DNA of 43,774 bases from an uncultured Bacteroidota bacterium (GCA_903853805.1 CAINUN010000042.1:1-43774), one strand, 5' to 3'; positions 33,913 to 42,491 are shown, numbered from the stretch's first letter. Numbers and translations are program-made. Notes: generated from the letters alone by a model not told the origin.

Positions 33913-34335
33913 ATGTTACAACCAAAAAGAACGAAACATCGTAAAGCCCATAAAGGTAGAATTAAAGGAAGCGCTCAACGTGGAGCAACTATTGCCTTTG
34001 GTTCTTTCGGTTTGAAAGCGTTGGAGCCAAAATGGATTACCAATCGTCAAATTGAAGCTGCTCGTCAGGCAATGACCCGTCACATGAAACGTGAAGGTAA
34101 TGTTTGGATTCGCATTTTCCCTGATAAACCAATTACCCGCAAGCCTCAAGAAGTGCGTATGGGTAAAGGTAAAGGTAACCTCGAGTTTTATGCTGCAGTA
34201 GTTAAGCCGGGTCGCATCATGTTTGAATTAGATGGTGTACCTCAAAAATTAGCTCAAGAAGCATTAGAACTTGCAGCACAAAAATTGCCAATTAAAACCA
34301 AATTTGTAGTTCGACGTGATTACGCGGGTGAATAA
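33913..34335 (+). CDS. rplP: 50S ribosomal protein L16
   Basis: 140 residues. L16 helps place the A-site tRNA. The start [24 protein letters not shown], then [49 protein letters not shown] and [29 protein letters not shown] are all conserved. The 87-bp spacer before it holds a hairpin. Confidence 0.98.
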   Translation: MLQPKRTKHRKAHKGRIKGSAQRGATIAFGSFGLKALEPKWITNRQIEAARQAMTRHMKREGNVWIRIFPDKPITRKPQEVRMGKGKGNLEFYAAVVKPGRIMFELDGVPQKLAQEALELAAQKLPIKTKFVVRRDYAGE

Positions 34336-34410
34336 ATAATTATGAATTATGGATGTTGAATGACGAATTCGCATTTAAAAATTCAAAACTCAAAATTCAA
34401 AATTTAAAAA

Positions 34411-34623
34411 ATGGCTAAGTCAAAAAAAGCGAATACTGAAGATTACCGCTCATTGGAGATAGACGCACTGAATGGCAAAATTCAGGAAGAAGAAATGCGC
34501 CTAAAAAAATTGAAGTTCAGTCATGCGGTAAATCCAATTGAAAATCCGCTTACAATTCGCCACTTGCGCCGCACTCTTGCACAAATGAAAACGGAGCAGC
34601 GCAGAAGAGCTTTAGGTTTCTAA
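34411..34623 (+). CDS. rpmC: 50S ribosomal protein L29
   Basis: 70 residues. A two-helix protein near the tunnel exit, recognised from EIDALNGKIQEEEMRLKKLKFSHAVNPIENPLTIRHLRRTLAQMKTEQRRR, where the conserved N-P-x-x-x-x-x-L-R-x-x-R-R and the final basic helix are clear. It starts 75 bp after rplP and is followed after 14 bp by rpsQ. Confidence 0.95.
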   Translation: MAKSKKANTEDYRSLEIDALNGKIQEEEMRLKKLKFSHAVNPIENPLTIRHLRRTLAQMKTEQRRRALGF

Positions 34624-34637
34624 ATAATAAATTATAA

Positions 34638-34904
34638 ATGTCAACAATGACTGATAGAAAACGCAGAAAAACCCGTATCGGGATCGTAAGCAGCGATAAG
34701 ATGACCAAAACCATCACTGTAGCTGTAGAGCGTAAAGTAAAACACCCGATTTACGGTAAGTTTTTGAAAAAAACTACAAGATTCCATGCTCATGATGAGC
34801 AAAACACAGCCGGTGTTGGTGATGTAGTTCGCATTATGGAAACACGCCCGCTAAGTAAAACAAAGCGCTGGCGCTTAGTAGAAATTATTGAAAAAGCTAA
34901 GTAG
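34638..34904 (+). CDS. rpsQ: 30S ribosomal protein S17
   Basis: 88 residues from ATG 34638; ATG 34647 would remove three residues and is also possible. S17 binds 16S rRNA in the 30S body. The family core is [42 protein letters not shown], with [24 protein letters not shown] after it. It is 14 bp from rpmC. Confidence 0.96.
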   Translation: MSTMTDRKRRKTRIGIVSSDKMTKTITVAVERKVKHPIYGKFLKKTTRFHAHDEQNTAGVGDVVRIMETRPLSKTKRWRLVEIIEKAK

Positions 34905-34918
34905 TAGTAAGTAGATAG

Positions 34919-34996
34919 TCATAAGTTTAAAGATTAATGTCTTTAAACGCTTACGACTTACAACTTATGACGTACGAATAAAAAAGAATAAAAATG
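34919..34996. repeat. Nested palindromic element in the rpsQ-rplN spacer
   Basis: An inner perfect stem GTTTAAAGA (34925-34933) / TCTTTAAAC (34940-34948) is enclosed by TCATAAGT (34919-34926) / ACTTATGA (34963-34970). The part 34951-34996 is closely similar to 38407-38450 before rpsE, so both spacers carry related copies of a short repeated sequence. Confidence 0.65.
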
Positions 34997-35362
34997 ATAC
35001 AACAAGAATCCAGACTGAATGTAGCTGATAACAGCGGTGCAAAGGAAGTGCTTTGTATTCGTGTGTTAGGAAACTCAGGACAAGATTATGCCGGGATTGG
35101 CGATAAAATCGTTGTAACCGTAAAGGCTGCACTACCAGGTGGCAACATGAAGAAAGGTACTGTTTCAAAAGCAGTTATCGTTCGCACTAAGAGCAAGTTG
35201 CGCCGTAGAGATGGCTCCTATATCAATTTTGATGACAATGCAGTTGTATTGCTCAACAACTCTGATGAACCACGTGGTACTCGTATCTTCGGACCAGTTG
35301 CTCGCGAACTTCGTGATAAAGGATACATGAAAATTGTTTCTTTAGCCCCTGAAGTATTGTAA
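34994..35362 (+). CDS. rplN: 50S ribosomal protein L14
   Basis: 122 residues, the normal length. L14 forms an intersubunit bridge. [53 protein letters not shown] and [28 protein letters not shown] are family signatures. It follows the 89-bp palindromic spacer and probably opens the spc half of the operon. Confidence 0.98.
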   Translation: MIQQESRLNVADNSGAKEVLCIRVLGNSGQDYAGIGDKIVVTVKAALPGGNMKKGTVSKAVIVRTKSKLRRRDGSYINFDDNAVVLLNNSDEPRGTRIFGPVARELRDKGYMKIVSLAPEVL

Positions 35363-35379
35363 AATTAACGTACATTCGC

Positions 35380-35452
35380 TGCCCGTTTAAAAAACGGCAT
35401 ACTAATAAATTGTAAAACAAATGGCTTACGAAAGGAAACTTTCCGACCATTT
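35380..35452. promoter_or_regulatory. Two hairpins in the rplN-rplX spacer
   Basis: The first is TGCCCGTTT (35380-35388) with AACGGCA (35393-35399), one bulged base. The second is AAATGG...GAAAG (35419-35434) with CTTTC...CCATTT (35439-35452). Neither is followed by a strong T-run. The place corresponds to the L14-L24 spacer where S8 represses the spc operon in E. coli, but I cannot see the S8-binding consensus. Confidence 0.45.
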
Positions 35453-35473
35453 CTAAAATAGAAAAAGTTTCAA

Positions 35474-35812
35474 ATGAAACAGAGATTTCAACCTAAATTC
35501 AACATCAAAAAAGGCGACAACGTTGTAGTTATTGCTGGCGATGATAAAAACCGCACTACCCCTCGCAAGGTATTAGCAGTTTACACTCAAAAGGGCCGTG
35601 TGCTTGTTGAAGGCGCAAACATGGTTACAAAGCACCTTAAGCCAAATGCACAAAATCCTCAAGGTGGTATTGTGAAAGAAGAGGCAGCTATGCACATGTC
35701 TAATGTGATGCTTTGGGATCCAAAAGCTAAAGCTCCTGTGCGTATTAAACGCGAGCGCAAAGAAGGAAGTTTTGTTCGTATTTCTAAAAAAACAGGGGAG
35801 GTAATTAAGTAA
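35474..35812 (+). CDS. rplX: 50S ribosomal protein L24
   Basis: 112 residues. L24 starts 50S assembly. The KOW motif is [69 protein letters not shown]. It is somewhat longer at the C-terminus than the E. coli protein, as usual in Bacteroidota. Its stop TAA overlaps the rplE ATG by one base (TAATG), implying coupled translation. Confidence 0.97.
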   Translation: MKQRFQPKFNIKKGDNVVVIAGDDKNRTTPRKVLAVYTQKGRVLVEGANMVTKHLKPNAQNPQGGIVKEEAAMHMSNVMLWDPKAKAPVRIKRERKEGSFVRISKKTGEVIK

Positions 35813-36387
35813 TGTCAACGACTACATATCAACCAAGAATCCAGACGAAATATAAAGAGGAAGTTATTCCTGCTTTGACTAAGAAGTTTGCATACAAGAC
35901 TGTAATGCAATGCCCACGTCTTTTGAAAATTTGTTTGAACCAAGGTGTAAAAGGTTCAGTTTCTGACAAAAAACTCATTGATGATGCTGTTAAGGAAATG
36001 ACGACAGTTACTGGTCAGAAGGCAGTTCCAACCCTTTCAAAGAAAGATATTTCAAACTTTAAATTGCGTAAAAACGTTCCAATTGGTGCTCGCGTAACTT
36101 TGCGTGGCGCTAAAATGTATGAGTTTTTAGATCGCTTTATTGCCGTTTCACTACCACGTGTTCGCGATTTTAAAGGTATCAACGATAAATCTTTTGATGG
36201 TCGTGGAAACTATACAATGGGTATCACCGAACAAATCATTTTCCCTGAAATTGATATAGATAAAGTTGGTCGTATTAGCGGAATGGATATTACTTTCGTT
36301 ACTACTGCAACAACCAACGAAGAGGCTTACGAACTTTTGAAAGAGTTAGGTATGCCATTTAAAAACATTAAGAAAGATAATAACTAA
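35812..36387 (+). CDS. rplE: 50S ribosomal protein L5
   Basis: 191 residues. L5 binds 5S rRNA and contacts P-site t[63 protein letters not shown] and [20 protein letters not shown] are family signatures. It starts inside the rplX stop codon. The final residues NIKKDNN form a short basic tail. Confidence 0.98.
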   Translation: MSTTTYQPRIQTKYKEEVIPALTKKFAYKTVMQCPRLLKICLNQGVKGSVSDKKLIDDAVKEMTTVTGQKAVPTLSKKDISNFKLRKNVPIGARVTLRGAKMYEFLDRFIAVSLPRVRDFKGINDKSFDGRGNYTMGITEQIIFPEIDIDKVGRISGMDITFVTTATTNEEAYELLKELGMPFKNIKKDNN

Positions 36388-36414
36388 TACTCAATAAATT
36401 TTTAAACCAAATAA

Positions 36415-36684
36415 ATGGCAAGAGAATCAATCAAAGCCCGCCAACGCAAACGCGAAAAGATGGTAGCCAAGTTCGCTGAAAAGCGCGCTGCTTTAAAAGC
36501 TGCAGGTGATTATGCTGCTTTGGATTTACTTCCAAAGAACTCATCTCCGGTACGTTTAAAGAACCGCTGTCAACTTACAGGTCGCCCTCGTGGATATTTG
36601 CGCTACTTCGGTATGTGCCGTAATATCTTCCGCGATATGGCATTGGATGGCAAAATACCAGGTGTTCGTAAAGCAAGCTGGTAA
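36415..36684 (+). CDS. rpsN: 30S ribosomal protein S14 (zinc-independent type)
   Basis: 89 residues. The protein has the C-terminal signature [40 protein letters not shown]. The two C-x-x-C pairs of the zinc-binding form are absent, so this is the C-minus type that keeps working under zinc limitation. The 109-bp spacer after it contains a hairpin. Confidence 0.97.
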   Translation: MARESIKARQRKREKMVAKFAEKRAALKAAGDYAALDLLPKNSSPVRLKNRCQLTGRPRGYLRYFGMCRNIFRDMALDGKIPGVRKASW

Positions 36685-36690
36685 CACACA

Positions 36691-36720
36691 TGCCAATTGT
36701 CTGAAAAGATAATTGTGGCA
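36691..36720. promoter_or_regulatory. Imperfect hairpin in the rpsN-rpsH spacer
   Basis: TGCCA (36691-36695) pairs with TGGCA (36716-36720), and AATTGTCT with AGATAATT inside, around GAAA. No T-run follows. It may be an RNA processing or regulatory element. Confidence 0.4.
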
Positions 36721-36793
36721 AGTTTCCAAGTCATCCGTAAGAAGCGAGATGATACTAGTAACAAATTATTTCATTTACAAACCAAACTAAAAA

Positions 36794-37192
36794 ATGGTAA
36801 CAGATCCAATAGCAGATTTCCTCACCCGCATCCGTAACGCTCAAATGGCGCGTCACCGCATCGTAGAAATCCCTGCTTCTAATCTTAAGAAGCGCATGAC
36901 TGAAATCCTTTACGAAAAGGGTTACATTCTTAAATATAAGTTTGAAGACGATAACAAACAAGGTTTAATCAAAATAGCATTGAAATATGATGCTATTTCT
37001 AAAGATCCTGCCATACGTTCTTTGGAACGTATTAGCCGTCCAGGACTACGTTCTTATGCTAAGCCAAGTGAAATTCGACGTGTACAAAACGGATTAGGTA
37101 TTGCTATTGTTTCTACTTCAAAAGGAGTAATGACAGATAAAGAAGCAAGAGCTAACAACGTTGGCGGTGAAGTTCTTTGTAATATTTACTAA
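36794..37192 (+). CDS. rpsH: 30S ribosomal protein S8
   Basis: 132 residues. S8 binds the centre of 16S rRNA and is the autogenous repressor of the spc operon in E. coli. DPIADFLTRIRNAQMARH at the start and the end SKGVMTDKEARANNVGGEVLCNIY are conserved. The 104-bp spacer after it has no clear structure. Confidence 0.97.
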   Translation: MVTDPIADFLTRIRNAQMARHRIVEIPASNLKKRMTEILYEKGYILKYKFEDDNKQGLIKIALKYDAISKDPAIRSLERISRPGLRSYAKPSEIRRVQNGLGIAIVSTSKGVMTDKEARANNVGGEVLCNIY

Positions 37193-37296
37193 AAAAGTTT
37201 TTTGACTGATAATTAAGCGTTATTGTCGCGCTGAACACGGCATGAAATAAATTTTATAATTCACTCTTTTTAAGAGTAACTAAATAGATGTAGACA

Positions 37297-37851
37297 ATGT
37301 CTCGAATTGGTAAAAAAATTATCACTATACCAAGTGGTGTTACAGTAAAAGTTAGTCCAGCTAACGAAGTATCCGTAAAAGGTCCTAAAGGTGAATTGAA
37401 AGAAACCTTAGACCGTGATATTAAAGTAGAGATTTCTGAAAATGAGATCAACATAGTTCGCCCAACAGATCAAATTCGCCACCGCGCTCTTCATGGTTTA
37501 TACCGTTCATTGGTTGCCAACATGGTAACTGGTGTAACCGATGGCTATAAGAAAGAACTTGAATTAGTGGGTGTGGGTTTCCGTGCTGCAGTAGCAGGTC
37601 AACAAATTGACATGGCACTCGGTTTTTCTCACAACATTATTTTTGATCTTCCAAAAGAAATAAAGGCTTCAGCAATTGCTGAAAAAGGACAAAATCCAAG
37701 AATTATTTTGGAAAGTATTGACAAGCAATTGTTAGGTCAGGTTGCTGCTAAAATCCGCAGCCTTCGTAAACCAGAACCTTACAAAGGGAAAGGTGTTCGT
37801 TACTCTAATGAAATTGTTCGTCGCAAGGCAGGTAAATCAGCAGGTAAATAA
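37297..37851 (+). CDS. rplF: 50S ribosomal protein L6
   Basis: 184 residues. L6 supports the sarcin-ricin loop region. MSRIGKKIITIPSGVTV, VKGPKGEL, YKKELELVGVGFRAAVAGQQIDMALGFSH and the C-terminal RKPEPYKGKGVRYSNEIVRRKAGKSAGK are conserved. The length is normal. Confidence 0.98.
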   Translation: MSRIGKKIITIPSGVTVKVSPANEVSVKGPKGELKETLDRDIKVEISENEINIVRPTDQIRHRALHGLYRSLVANMVTGVTDGYKKELELVGVGFRAAVAGQQIDMALGFSHNIIFDLPKEIKASAIAEKGQNPRIILESIDKQLLGQVAAKIRSLRKPEPYKGKGVRYSNEIVRRKAGKSAGK

Positions 37852-37957
37852 TAATTATGAATTTTGGATTGTTATTTCTTTCCATAATTTACAATACAAT
37901 TACAAATTTTCAGGGCTTTTGCCTATATGGTGAAAGTTCTTTTTAAACAGAAATATA

Positions 37958-38320
37958 ATGTCGACTCTCGATCCAAAAGTTGTACGCCGCCAAAAACTTC
38001 GCTGGCGTGTACGTCAAAAAGTAAAAGGCACCGCTTCAAAGCCTCGCCTTTCTGTTTTCCGCAGTAACAAAGATGTCTATGTTCAAATGATAGATGACGT
38101 TGCAGCCACAACACTTTGTTCAGCAAGTTCAAGAATGAAAGATATTGCTGCTAAGAGCGGAACTAAAATTGAAAAAGCTGCAATGGTAGGTAAGGCACTT
38201 GCTGCAAAAGCTATAAGCTTAGGCATTGAAACATGTGTTTTCGACCGTGGAGGATATTTGTATCATGGTCGTGTAAAATCAGTTGCTGATGGTGCACGCG
38301 AAGGCGGATTGAAATTTTAA
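37958..38320 (+). CDS. rplR: 50S ribosomal protein L18
   Basis: 120 residues. L18 binds 5S rRNA together with L5. [38 protein letters not shown] and the end [28 protein letters not shown] are conserved. It starts 106 bp after rplF; the spacer is AT-rich with ATTATGAATTTTGGAT-like sequence related to other spacers of this operon. Confidence 0.97.
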   Translation: MSTLDPKVVRRQKLRWRVRQKVKGTASKPRLSVFRSNKDVYVQMIDDVAATTLCSASSRMKDIAAKSGTKIEKAAMVGKALAAKAISLGIETCVFDRGGYLYHGRVKSVADGAREGGLKF

Positions 38321-38406
38321 TTTTAATAAAAATGTAGAAAGCATTTTTCTGCAAAAATTTAAACAAAAATTCCGTAGTTGTTAACTGTAAAAATAAGTTT
38401 CTTAAC

Positions 38407-38450
38407 TTATGACTTACAATTTATGACTTACGATAAAAAAAATAAAAATG
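38407..38450. repeat. Second copy of the spacer element, before rpsE
   Basis: TTATGACTTACAATTTATGA and the sequence up to the start codon of rpsE match 34951-34996 with three substitutions and two single-base gaps. The palindromic upstream half present before rplN is not complete here. Confidence 0.65.
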
Positions 38451-38966
38451 GCGAGTAATAATACCAATCGCGTAAAAGGCTCTGACCTTGAGTTAAAAGA
38501 AAAAGTAGTTTCAATCAACCGTGTAGTGAAAACTACAAAGGGTGGTCGTGCGTTTAGCTTTTCAGCACTTGTAGTTGTTGGCAACGGTGCTGGGGTTGTT
38601 GGTCATGGTCTTGGTAAAGCAAAAGAAGTTCAAGAAGCAATTACCAAAGGCATTGATGATGCTAAGAAAAATTTAATCAAAGTTCCTGTAATGAAAGGAA
38701 CAATTCCTCACGAGCAATTTGCAAAAGAAGGTGCAGCAAAAGTGATGATTAGACCAGCAGCACACGGTACTGGTGTAATTGCTGGTGGTAGCATGCGTGC
38801 TGTATTAGAAGCAGCTGGTGTAACCGATGTTCTTTCTAAGAGCTTAGGTTCTGCCAATCCTCATAATGTTGTAAAAGCTACATTCGCTGCATTAGCACAA
38901 CTTCGTGAGCCAATTCAAGTTGCTAAGCAACGCAACATAAGTTTGAAAAAAGTTTTCAACGGTTAA
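38448..38966 (+). CDS. rpsE: 30S ribosomal protein S5
   Basis: 172 residues. S5 contributes to decoding accuracy and mRNA unwinding. The N-terminal [61 protein letters not shown] and the second part [43 protein letters not shown] are diagnostic. The 127-bp spacer before it is the longest in the operon. Confidence 0.98.
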   Translation: MASNNTNRVKGSDLELKEKVVSINRVVKTTKGGRAFSFSALVVVGNGAGVVGHGLGKAKEVQEAITKGIDDAKKNLIKVPVMKGTIPHEQFAKEGAAKVMIRPAAHGTGVIAGGSMRAVLEAAGVTDVLSKSLGSANPHNVVKATFAALAQLREPIQVAKQRNISLKKVFNG

Positions 38967-38995
38967 TAATCTTTAAGAAATTAGAATTTCACAAA

Positions 38996-39181
38996 ATGTC
39001 TAAGATAAAAATAACACAAGTGAAGAGCGGTATTGACCGTTCTGAGCGTCAAAAACGAACACTAAAAGCACTTGGTTTGCGCAAGCTTCATGCTACTGTT
39101 GAAGTAGAAGCAACTCCTCAAATCAAGGGTATGGTAAACGCTGTTCACCATTTAGTAAAAGTAGAAGACGTAAACGCTTAA
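38996..39181 (+). CDS. rpmD: 50S ribosomal protein L30
   Basis: 61 residues, the typical size. KIKITQVKSGIDRSERQKRTLKALGLRKLHATVEVEATPQIKGMVNAVHHLVKVED contains the family pattern Q-x-x-S-x-I-x-R-x-x-x-Q-x-x-T-L-x-x-L-G-L. It lies between rpsE and rplO as usual. Confidence 0.96.
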   Translation: MSKIKITQVKSGIDRSERQKRTLKALGLRKLHATVEVEATPQIKGMVNAVHHLVKVEDVNA

Positions 39182-39236
39182 TTAATCAATTTGCGAGCGG
39201 TTTTTGATTCCGCGCAAGTTCAAAAATTTCAAAAAA

Positions 39237-39680
39237 ATGCAATTACACAACATTAAGCCCGCTCAGGGCGCTACACACAGCCAAAAGCGTGTGGGTCGTG
39301 GACAAGGTAGTGGTGGTACTACTGCTGGAAAAGGTAACAAAGGGCAACAAGCACGTACAGGTTATCAATCAAAGATTGGACACGAAGGCGGACAGATGCC
39401 TATTCAGCGCCGTATGCCAAAACGTGGTTTCAAAAGCCTTAACCGTGTAGAATACAAAGTGTTCAATCTTGGTCAAATTGACTTTTTGATTGAAAAATAT
39501 AACATCACCGACTTTACTCCTGATAATCTTTACATTAATGGCTTAATTAACCGTACAGATGTAGTTAAAATCTTAGGAACAGGTGAAATGAAAGCTAAGA
39601 TCAACTTTAAAGTGAACGCTATCAGCGCAAAGGCTAAACTTGCTATTGAATCAGCAGGTGGAACTATTGAACTGATATAG
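39237..39680 (+). CDS. rplO: 50S ribosomal protein L15
   Basis: 147 residues from ATG 39237, which gives the conserved start MQLHNIKPAQGATHSQKRVGRGQGSGGTTAGKGNKGQQARTG. A frame extension upstream to a TTG at 39204 would add unrelated residues. L15 is a late assembly protein of the 50S subunit. The later signature GGQMPIQRRMPKRGFKSLN is also present. A terminator-like hairpin follows, so this may be the last gene of the main transcript. Confidence 0.97.
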   Translation: MQLHNIKPAQGATHSQKRVGRGQGSGGTTAGKGNKGQQARTGYQSKIGHEGGQMPIQRRMPKRGFKSLNRVEYKVFNLGQIDFLIEKYNITDFTPDNLYINGLINRTDVVKILGTGEMKAKINFKVNAISAKAKLAIESAGGTIELI

Positions 39681-39692
39681 TTTTTTTCAAGG

Positions 39693-39727
39693 TAAAAGAC
39701 GCATTTGGATAAGTGTGTCTTTTATCG
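39693..39727 (+). terminator. Terminator or attenuator between rplO and secY
   Basis: TAAAAGACGCA (39693-39703) pairs with TGTGTCTTTTA (39714-39724), with one G-U pair and a 10-nt loop. The T-run is inside the stem and only ATCGTTT follows, so termination may be partial. Confidence 0.6.
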
Positions 39728-39740
39728 TTTATTCGCAACC

Positions 39741-39748
39741 TATTTTTG
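39741..39748 (+). promoter_or_regulatory. -7 box of secY
   Basis: TATTTTTG is an exact TAnnTTTG match 20 bp before the GTG start of secY, giving a short leader. The -33 position falls in the 3' arm of the preceding hairpin (TGTCTTTTA). Confidence 0.5.
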
Positions 39749-39767
39749 ATTATCAACAGTTCGCACA

Positions 39768-41126
39768 GTGAAGAAACTCATAGATACACTGAAAAACATT
39801 TGGAGTATAGAAGAACTCCGTAAGCGCATTATTTACACGCTATTATTGGTATTAGTTTATCGTATCGGTTGTTATATAACCCTTCCGGGAATTAATCCTA
39901 ATGTCCTTAGCGAACTTAATAAAGGCAACAATAACCAAAATGGTTTATTGGGTTTGTTAAACGCTTTTGCGGGTGGTGCATTTAACCGTGCTTCCATTTT
40001 TGCATTGGGTGTAATGCCTTACATTTCTGCTTCTATCTTTATGCAGTTGGCTGGAATTGTCATTCCTCAAATTGCTAAACTTCAGAAGGAAGATAGCGGT
40101 CGCCGCACAATCAATCAATACACTCGTTACCTTACCGTTTTAGTTACTGCTTTCCAAGCAAGTGCTTACGTGGCTTACTTACGTACTCAAACTGCTTCTG
40201 CGCTTGTGCAAGAATTTGGTTCTTTCCAATTTTGGTTATCAACTGTAGTTGTACTTACAGCAGGTACTTTGTTTGTAATGTGGTTGGGAGAAAAAATTAC
40301 AGATAAAGGTATTGGAAATGGTACGTCAATCATTATCATGGTGGGTATCCTTGGTCGCTTGCCTCACTCTATGTTGCAAGAATTTGCAGCGAAGAACCTT
40401 GGCGGCGGTGGTGGACTCTTAATCTTCTTGATTGAAATTGCCATCTTCATTGCTATAATTGTCGGTTTAATCTTGTTGACTCAAGGTATTCGTCGAATTC
40501 CATTGAACTACGCTCGTCGTATTATAGGAAGCACCAATGCTGCAAAAGATGTTACTGGCAGCCGTGATTTCATTCCCTTGAAAGTAAATTCAGCTGGCGT
40601 AATGCCTATCATCTTTGCGCAAGCAATCATGTTCATACCAGCTACTGTAGTTGGATTTGCTACTGATAATGAAAATGCTGCTAGCATTGTTCGAGCATTG
40701 TCAGACCATACGTCTTTATGGTACAATTTGATTTATGCCATCCTAGTTATTGCATTCACTTATTTCTATACAGCTTTGATTTTCAATCCAACTGAAATTG
40801 CTGAAAATCTTCGTCGTAATAACAGCTTCATTCCTGGTGTAAAACCAGGTGAACCAACTGCAGATTATATTGCAACAATTATGGATCGCATTACACTTCC
40901 AGGAGCTACTTTTTTAGCTGTTGCAGGTATTCTTCCAGGTATTGCTGCATTACTTGGTGTAACAAGTGGTTTTGCAACTTTCTACGGCGGAACGTCAATG
41001 CTGATTGGTGTAGGTGTAATTCTAGATACGCTTCAACAAGTGGAAAGCCATTTGCTTATGCGTCATTATGATGGCTTGATGAAAACTGGAAGAATTTCAG
41101 GTCGTCAAACAATTCCCGCTCAATAA
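39768..41126 (+). CDS. secY: Protein translocase subunit SecY
   Basis: 452 residues with about ten membrane helices. SecY is the pore of the Sec machinery, through which all signal-peptide proteins of this window would pass first. The N-terminus (TLKNIWSIEELRKRIIYTLLLVLVYRIGCYITLPGI) and ALGVMPYISASIFMQL are conserved, as are GEKITDKGIGNGTSIIIMVGIL and QGIRRIPLNYARRI, the cytosolic loop containing the Arg that contacts the ribosome/SecA. FNPTEIAENLRRNNSFIPGVKPG and the end HLLMRHYDGLMKTGRISGR also match. It starts with GTG 39768. The separation from rplO by a hairpin and its own promoter-like site suggests partly independent expression. Confidence 0.98.
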   Translation: MKKLIDTLKNIWSIEELRKRIIYTLLLVLVYRIGCYITLPGINPNVLSELNKGNNNQNGLLGLLNAFAGGAFNRASIFALGVMPYISASIFMQLAGIVIPQIAKLQKEDSGRRTINQYTRYLTVLVTAFQASAYVAYLRTQTASALVQEFGSFQFWLSTVVVLTAGTLFVMWLGEKITDKGIGNGTSIIIMVGILGRLPHSMLQEFAAKNLGGGGGLLIFLIEIAIFIAIIVGLILLTQGIRRIPLNYARRIIGSTNAAKDVTGSRDFIPLKVNSAGVMPIIFAQAIMFIPATVVGFATDNENAASIVRALSDHTSLWYNLIYAILVIAFTYFYTALIFNPTEIAENLRRNNSFIPGVKPGEPTADYIATIMDRITLPGATFLAVAGILPGIAALLGVTSGFATFYGGTSMLIGVGVILDTLQQVESHLLMRHYDGLMKTGRISGRQTIPAQ

Positions 41127-41188
41127 CATAAGTACTAAGTCATAGGTCATTGATTTTTTTTGACTATTTTATAAAATTATTTTTTTTG

Positions 41189-41226
41189 AAAAGTAGAAAG
41201 TTGCCAAAAGCTTTCTACTTTTTTAT
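41189..41226 (+). terminator. Terminator between secY and map
   Basis: AAAAGTAGAAAG (41189-41200) pairs perfectly with CTTTCTACTTTT (41211-41222) around a 10-nt loop and runs into further T. It lies 62 bp after secY, so map probably has its own promoter; none is clear in the 22 bp that remain. Confidence 0.85.
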
Positions 41227-41247
41227 TTTCTACTAATACACATAACC

Positions 41248-42066
41248 ATGATTGCCATTCGCAACAGAGAAGAAATTGAAATTATCAAACGAAATGCCTT
41301 GATGGTTACTGCAACTTTAACTGAAGTAGCTAAGATGCTAAAACCTGGCATTACCACGCTTTCGCTCGACACAATGGCAGAGACATTTATTAGAGATAAT
41401 GGTGGCTTACCTTCTTTTAAAGGTTATGGTTCGAAAAACAACCCTTATCCTTATTCACTGTGCATTTCAGTAAATCAAGTAGTTGTTCATGGATTCCCAA
41501 GTAATTATGAATTGAAAGAAGGAGATATTATTAGTGTGGATTGTGGATTTTATAAAGATGGCTATCACGGCGACCATGCCTATACTTTTGCTATTGGTGA
41601 AGTGGGACAGGAGGTGCTTGCTTTGATGCGTGTTACAAAGGAATCGTTAATGAAAGCCATTGAACAAGCAAGAGAAAACAATAGAGTTGGCGATATTTCT
41701 TATACGGTTGAAAATTATACTAACAGAATACATGGATATGGTGTAGTTCGTGAATTAGTAGGGCATGGTGTAGGTAAAAAACTGCATGAAGATCCACAAG
41801 TGCCTAATTATGGACGCCGTGGCGATGGGAAAAGATTGAAAGAAGGAATGGTGCTTGCTATAGAGCCTATGATAAACCTTGGGACACATAAGGTTCATAC
41901 GGAAGAAGATGGTTGGACAGTGGTTACCTCAGATGGCAAACCTTCAGTGCATTATGAACACACTGTTGTCGTGCGCAAAAACAAAGGAGAAAATTTATCT
42001 CAATTCGGGCCAATTGAAGATGCTGAAAGAGCCAACTCGAATTTGAATAAGGGGCATTTGGAATAG
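41248..42066 (+). CDS. map: Methionine aminopeptidase, type I
   Basis: 272 residues. The enzyme removes the N-terminal Met from nascent proteins. The five metal ligands are in place: D98 (SVDCG), D109 (GDHAYTF), H173 (GHGVGKKLHEDPQVPNYG), E206 (LAIEPMI) and E237 (HYEHTVVV). H81 (VVHGFPS) is the usual substrate-contacting residue. There is no N-terminal zinc finger or SH3 extension. It follows secY as in many bacteria, but infA, rpmJ, rpsM and the rest of the alpha operon do not follow. Confidence 0.97.
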   Translation: MIAIRNREEIEIIKRNALMVTATLTEVAKMLKPGITTLSLDTMAETFIRDNGGLPSFKGYGSKNNPYPYSLCISVNQVVVHGFPSNYELKEGDIISVDCGFYKDGYHGDHAYTFAIGEVGQEVLALMRVTKESLMKAIEQARENNRVGDISYTVENYTNRIHGYGVVRELVGHGVGKKLHEDPQVPNYGRRGDGKRLKEGMVLAIEPMINLGTHKVHTEEDGWTVVTSDGKPSVHYEHTVVVRKNKGENLSQFGPIEDAERANSNLNKGHLE

Positions 42067-42330
42067 GTTTTTTATAGAACATATTTTCCTCAAAACCATA
42101 GAGACGGATTGATATTCTGAGAAAAATTGCATGATAGTCAAACGCTATTCATGACATTGATTTTTTTGAGAAATTCAGTGCTGAAATTATCATCAGTTTG
42201 CTATTCTAGAAAGTGGCATATGCATTATTATTTGCTTCACCAACTTGTTAATAAATGCATTTTTGGTTAGCATTCTAATTTCTCGATAAATATATCGTTT
42301 TATTGAGCACAACTATTCTGTACTCAAGCA
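42067..42330. other. Intergenic region after map without a recognised gene
   Basis: AT-rich sequence of about 260 bp with no frame having a credible start and no clear terminator hairpin. An imperfect inverted repeat begins directly after it. Confidence 0.5.
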
Positions 42331-42383
42331 GGAAATTTTGTTGAGAAAAAAATAAAAAAGTTTTTTTTCAACAAAACATTTCC
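42331..42383. repeat. Long imperfect inverted repeat upstream of the last gene
   Basis: GGAAATTTTGTTGAGAAAAA (from 42331) is complementary to TTTTTCAACAAAACATTTCC (ending 42383), with one mismatch and one gap, about 21 bp per arm, and a short A/T loop. It runs into the -7 box of the downstream gene, so it may be a terminator for map on the left or an operator for the gene on the right. Confidence 0.6.
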
Positions 42384-42390
42384 ATATTTG
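42383..42390 (+). promoter_or_regulatory. Possible -7 box of the last T9SS-type gene
   Basis: CATATTTG has one mismatch to TAnnTTTG. A T-run at 42361-42368 occupies the -33 position. Transcription from here would give a leader of about 95 nt. Confidence 0.35.
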
Positions 42391-42491
42391 TATGACCCAC
42401 ACATAGTTTATAAGGTTTAATGGTGCTTAATTTGAATACCAAACAGTTCTTTGATTAATAACACATTCACCCACTCTTAAAATTTGACCCC

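Noticed and set aside
39204-39236. TTG start upstream of rplO
   Set aside because: L15 proteins start at M-x-L-x-x-L/I-x-P; ATG 39237 gives exactly this.
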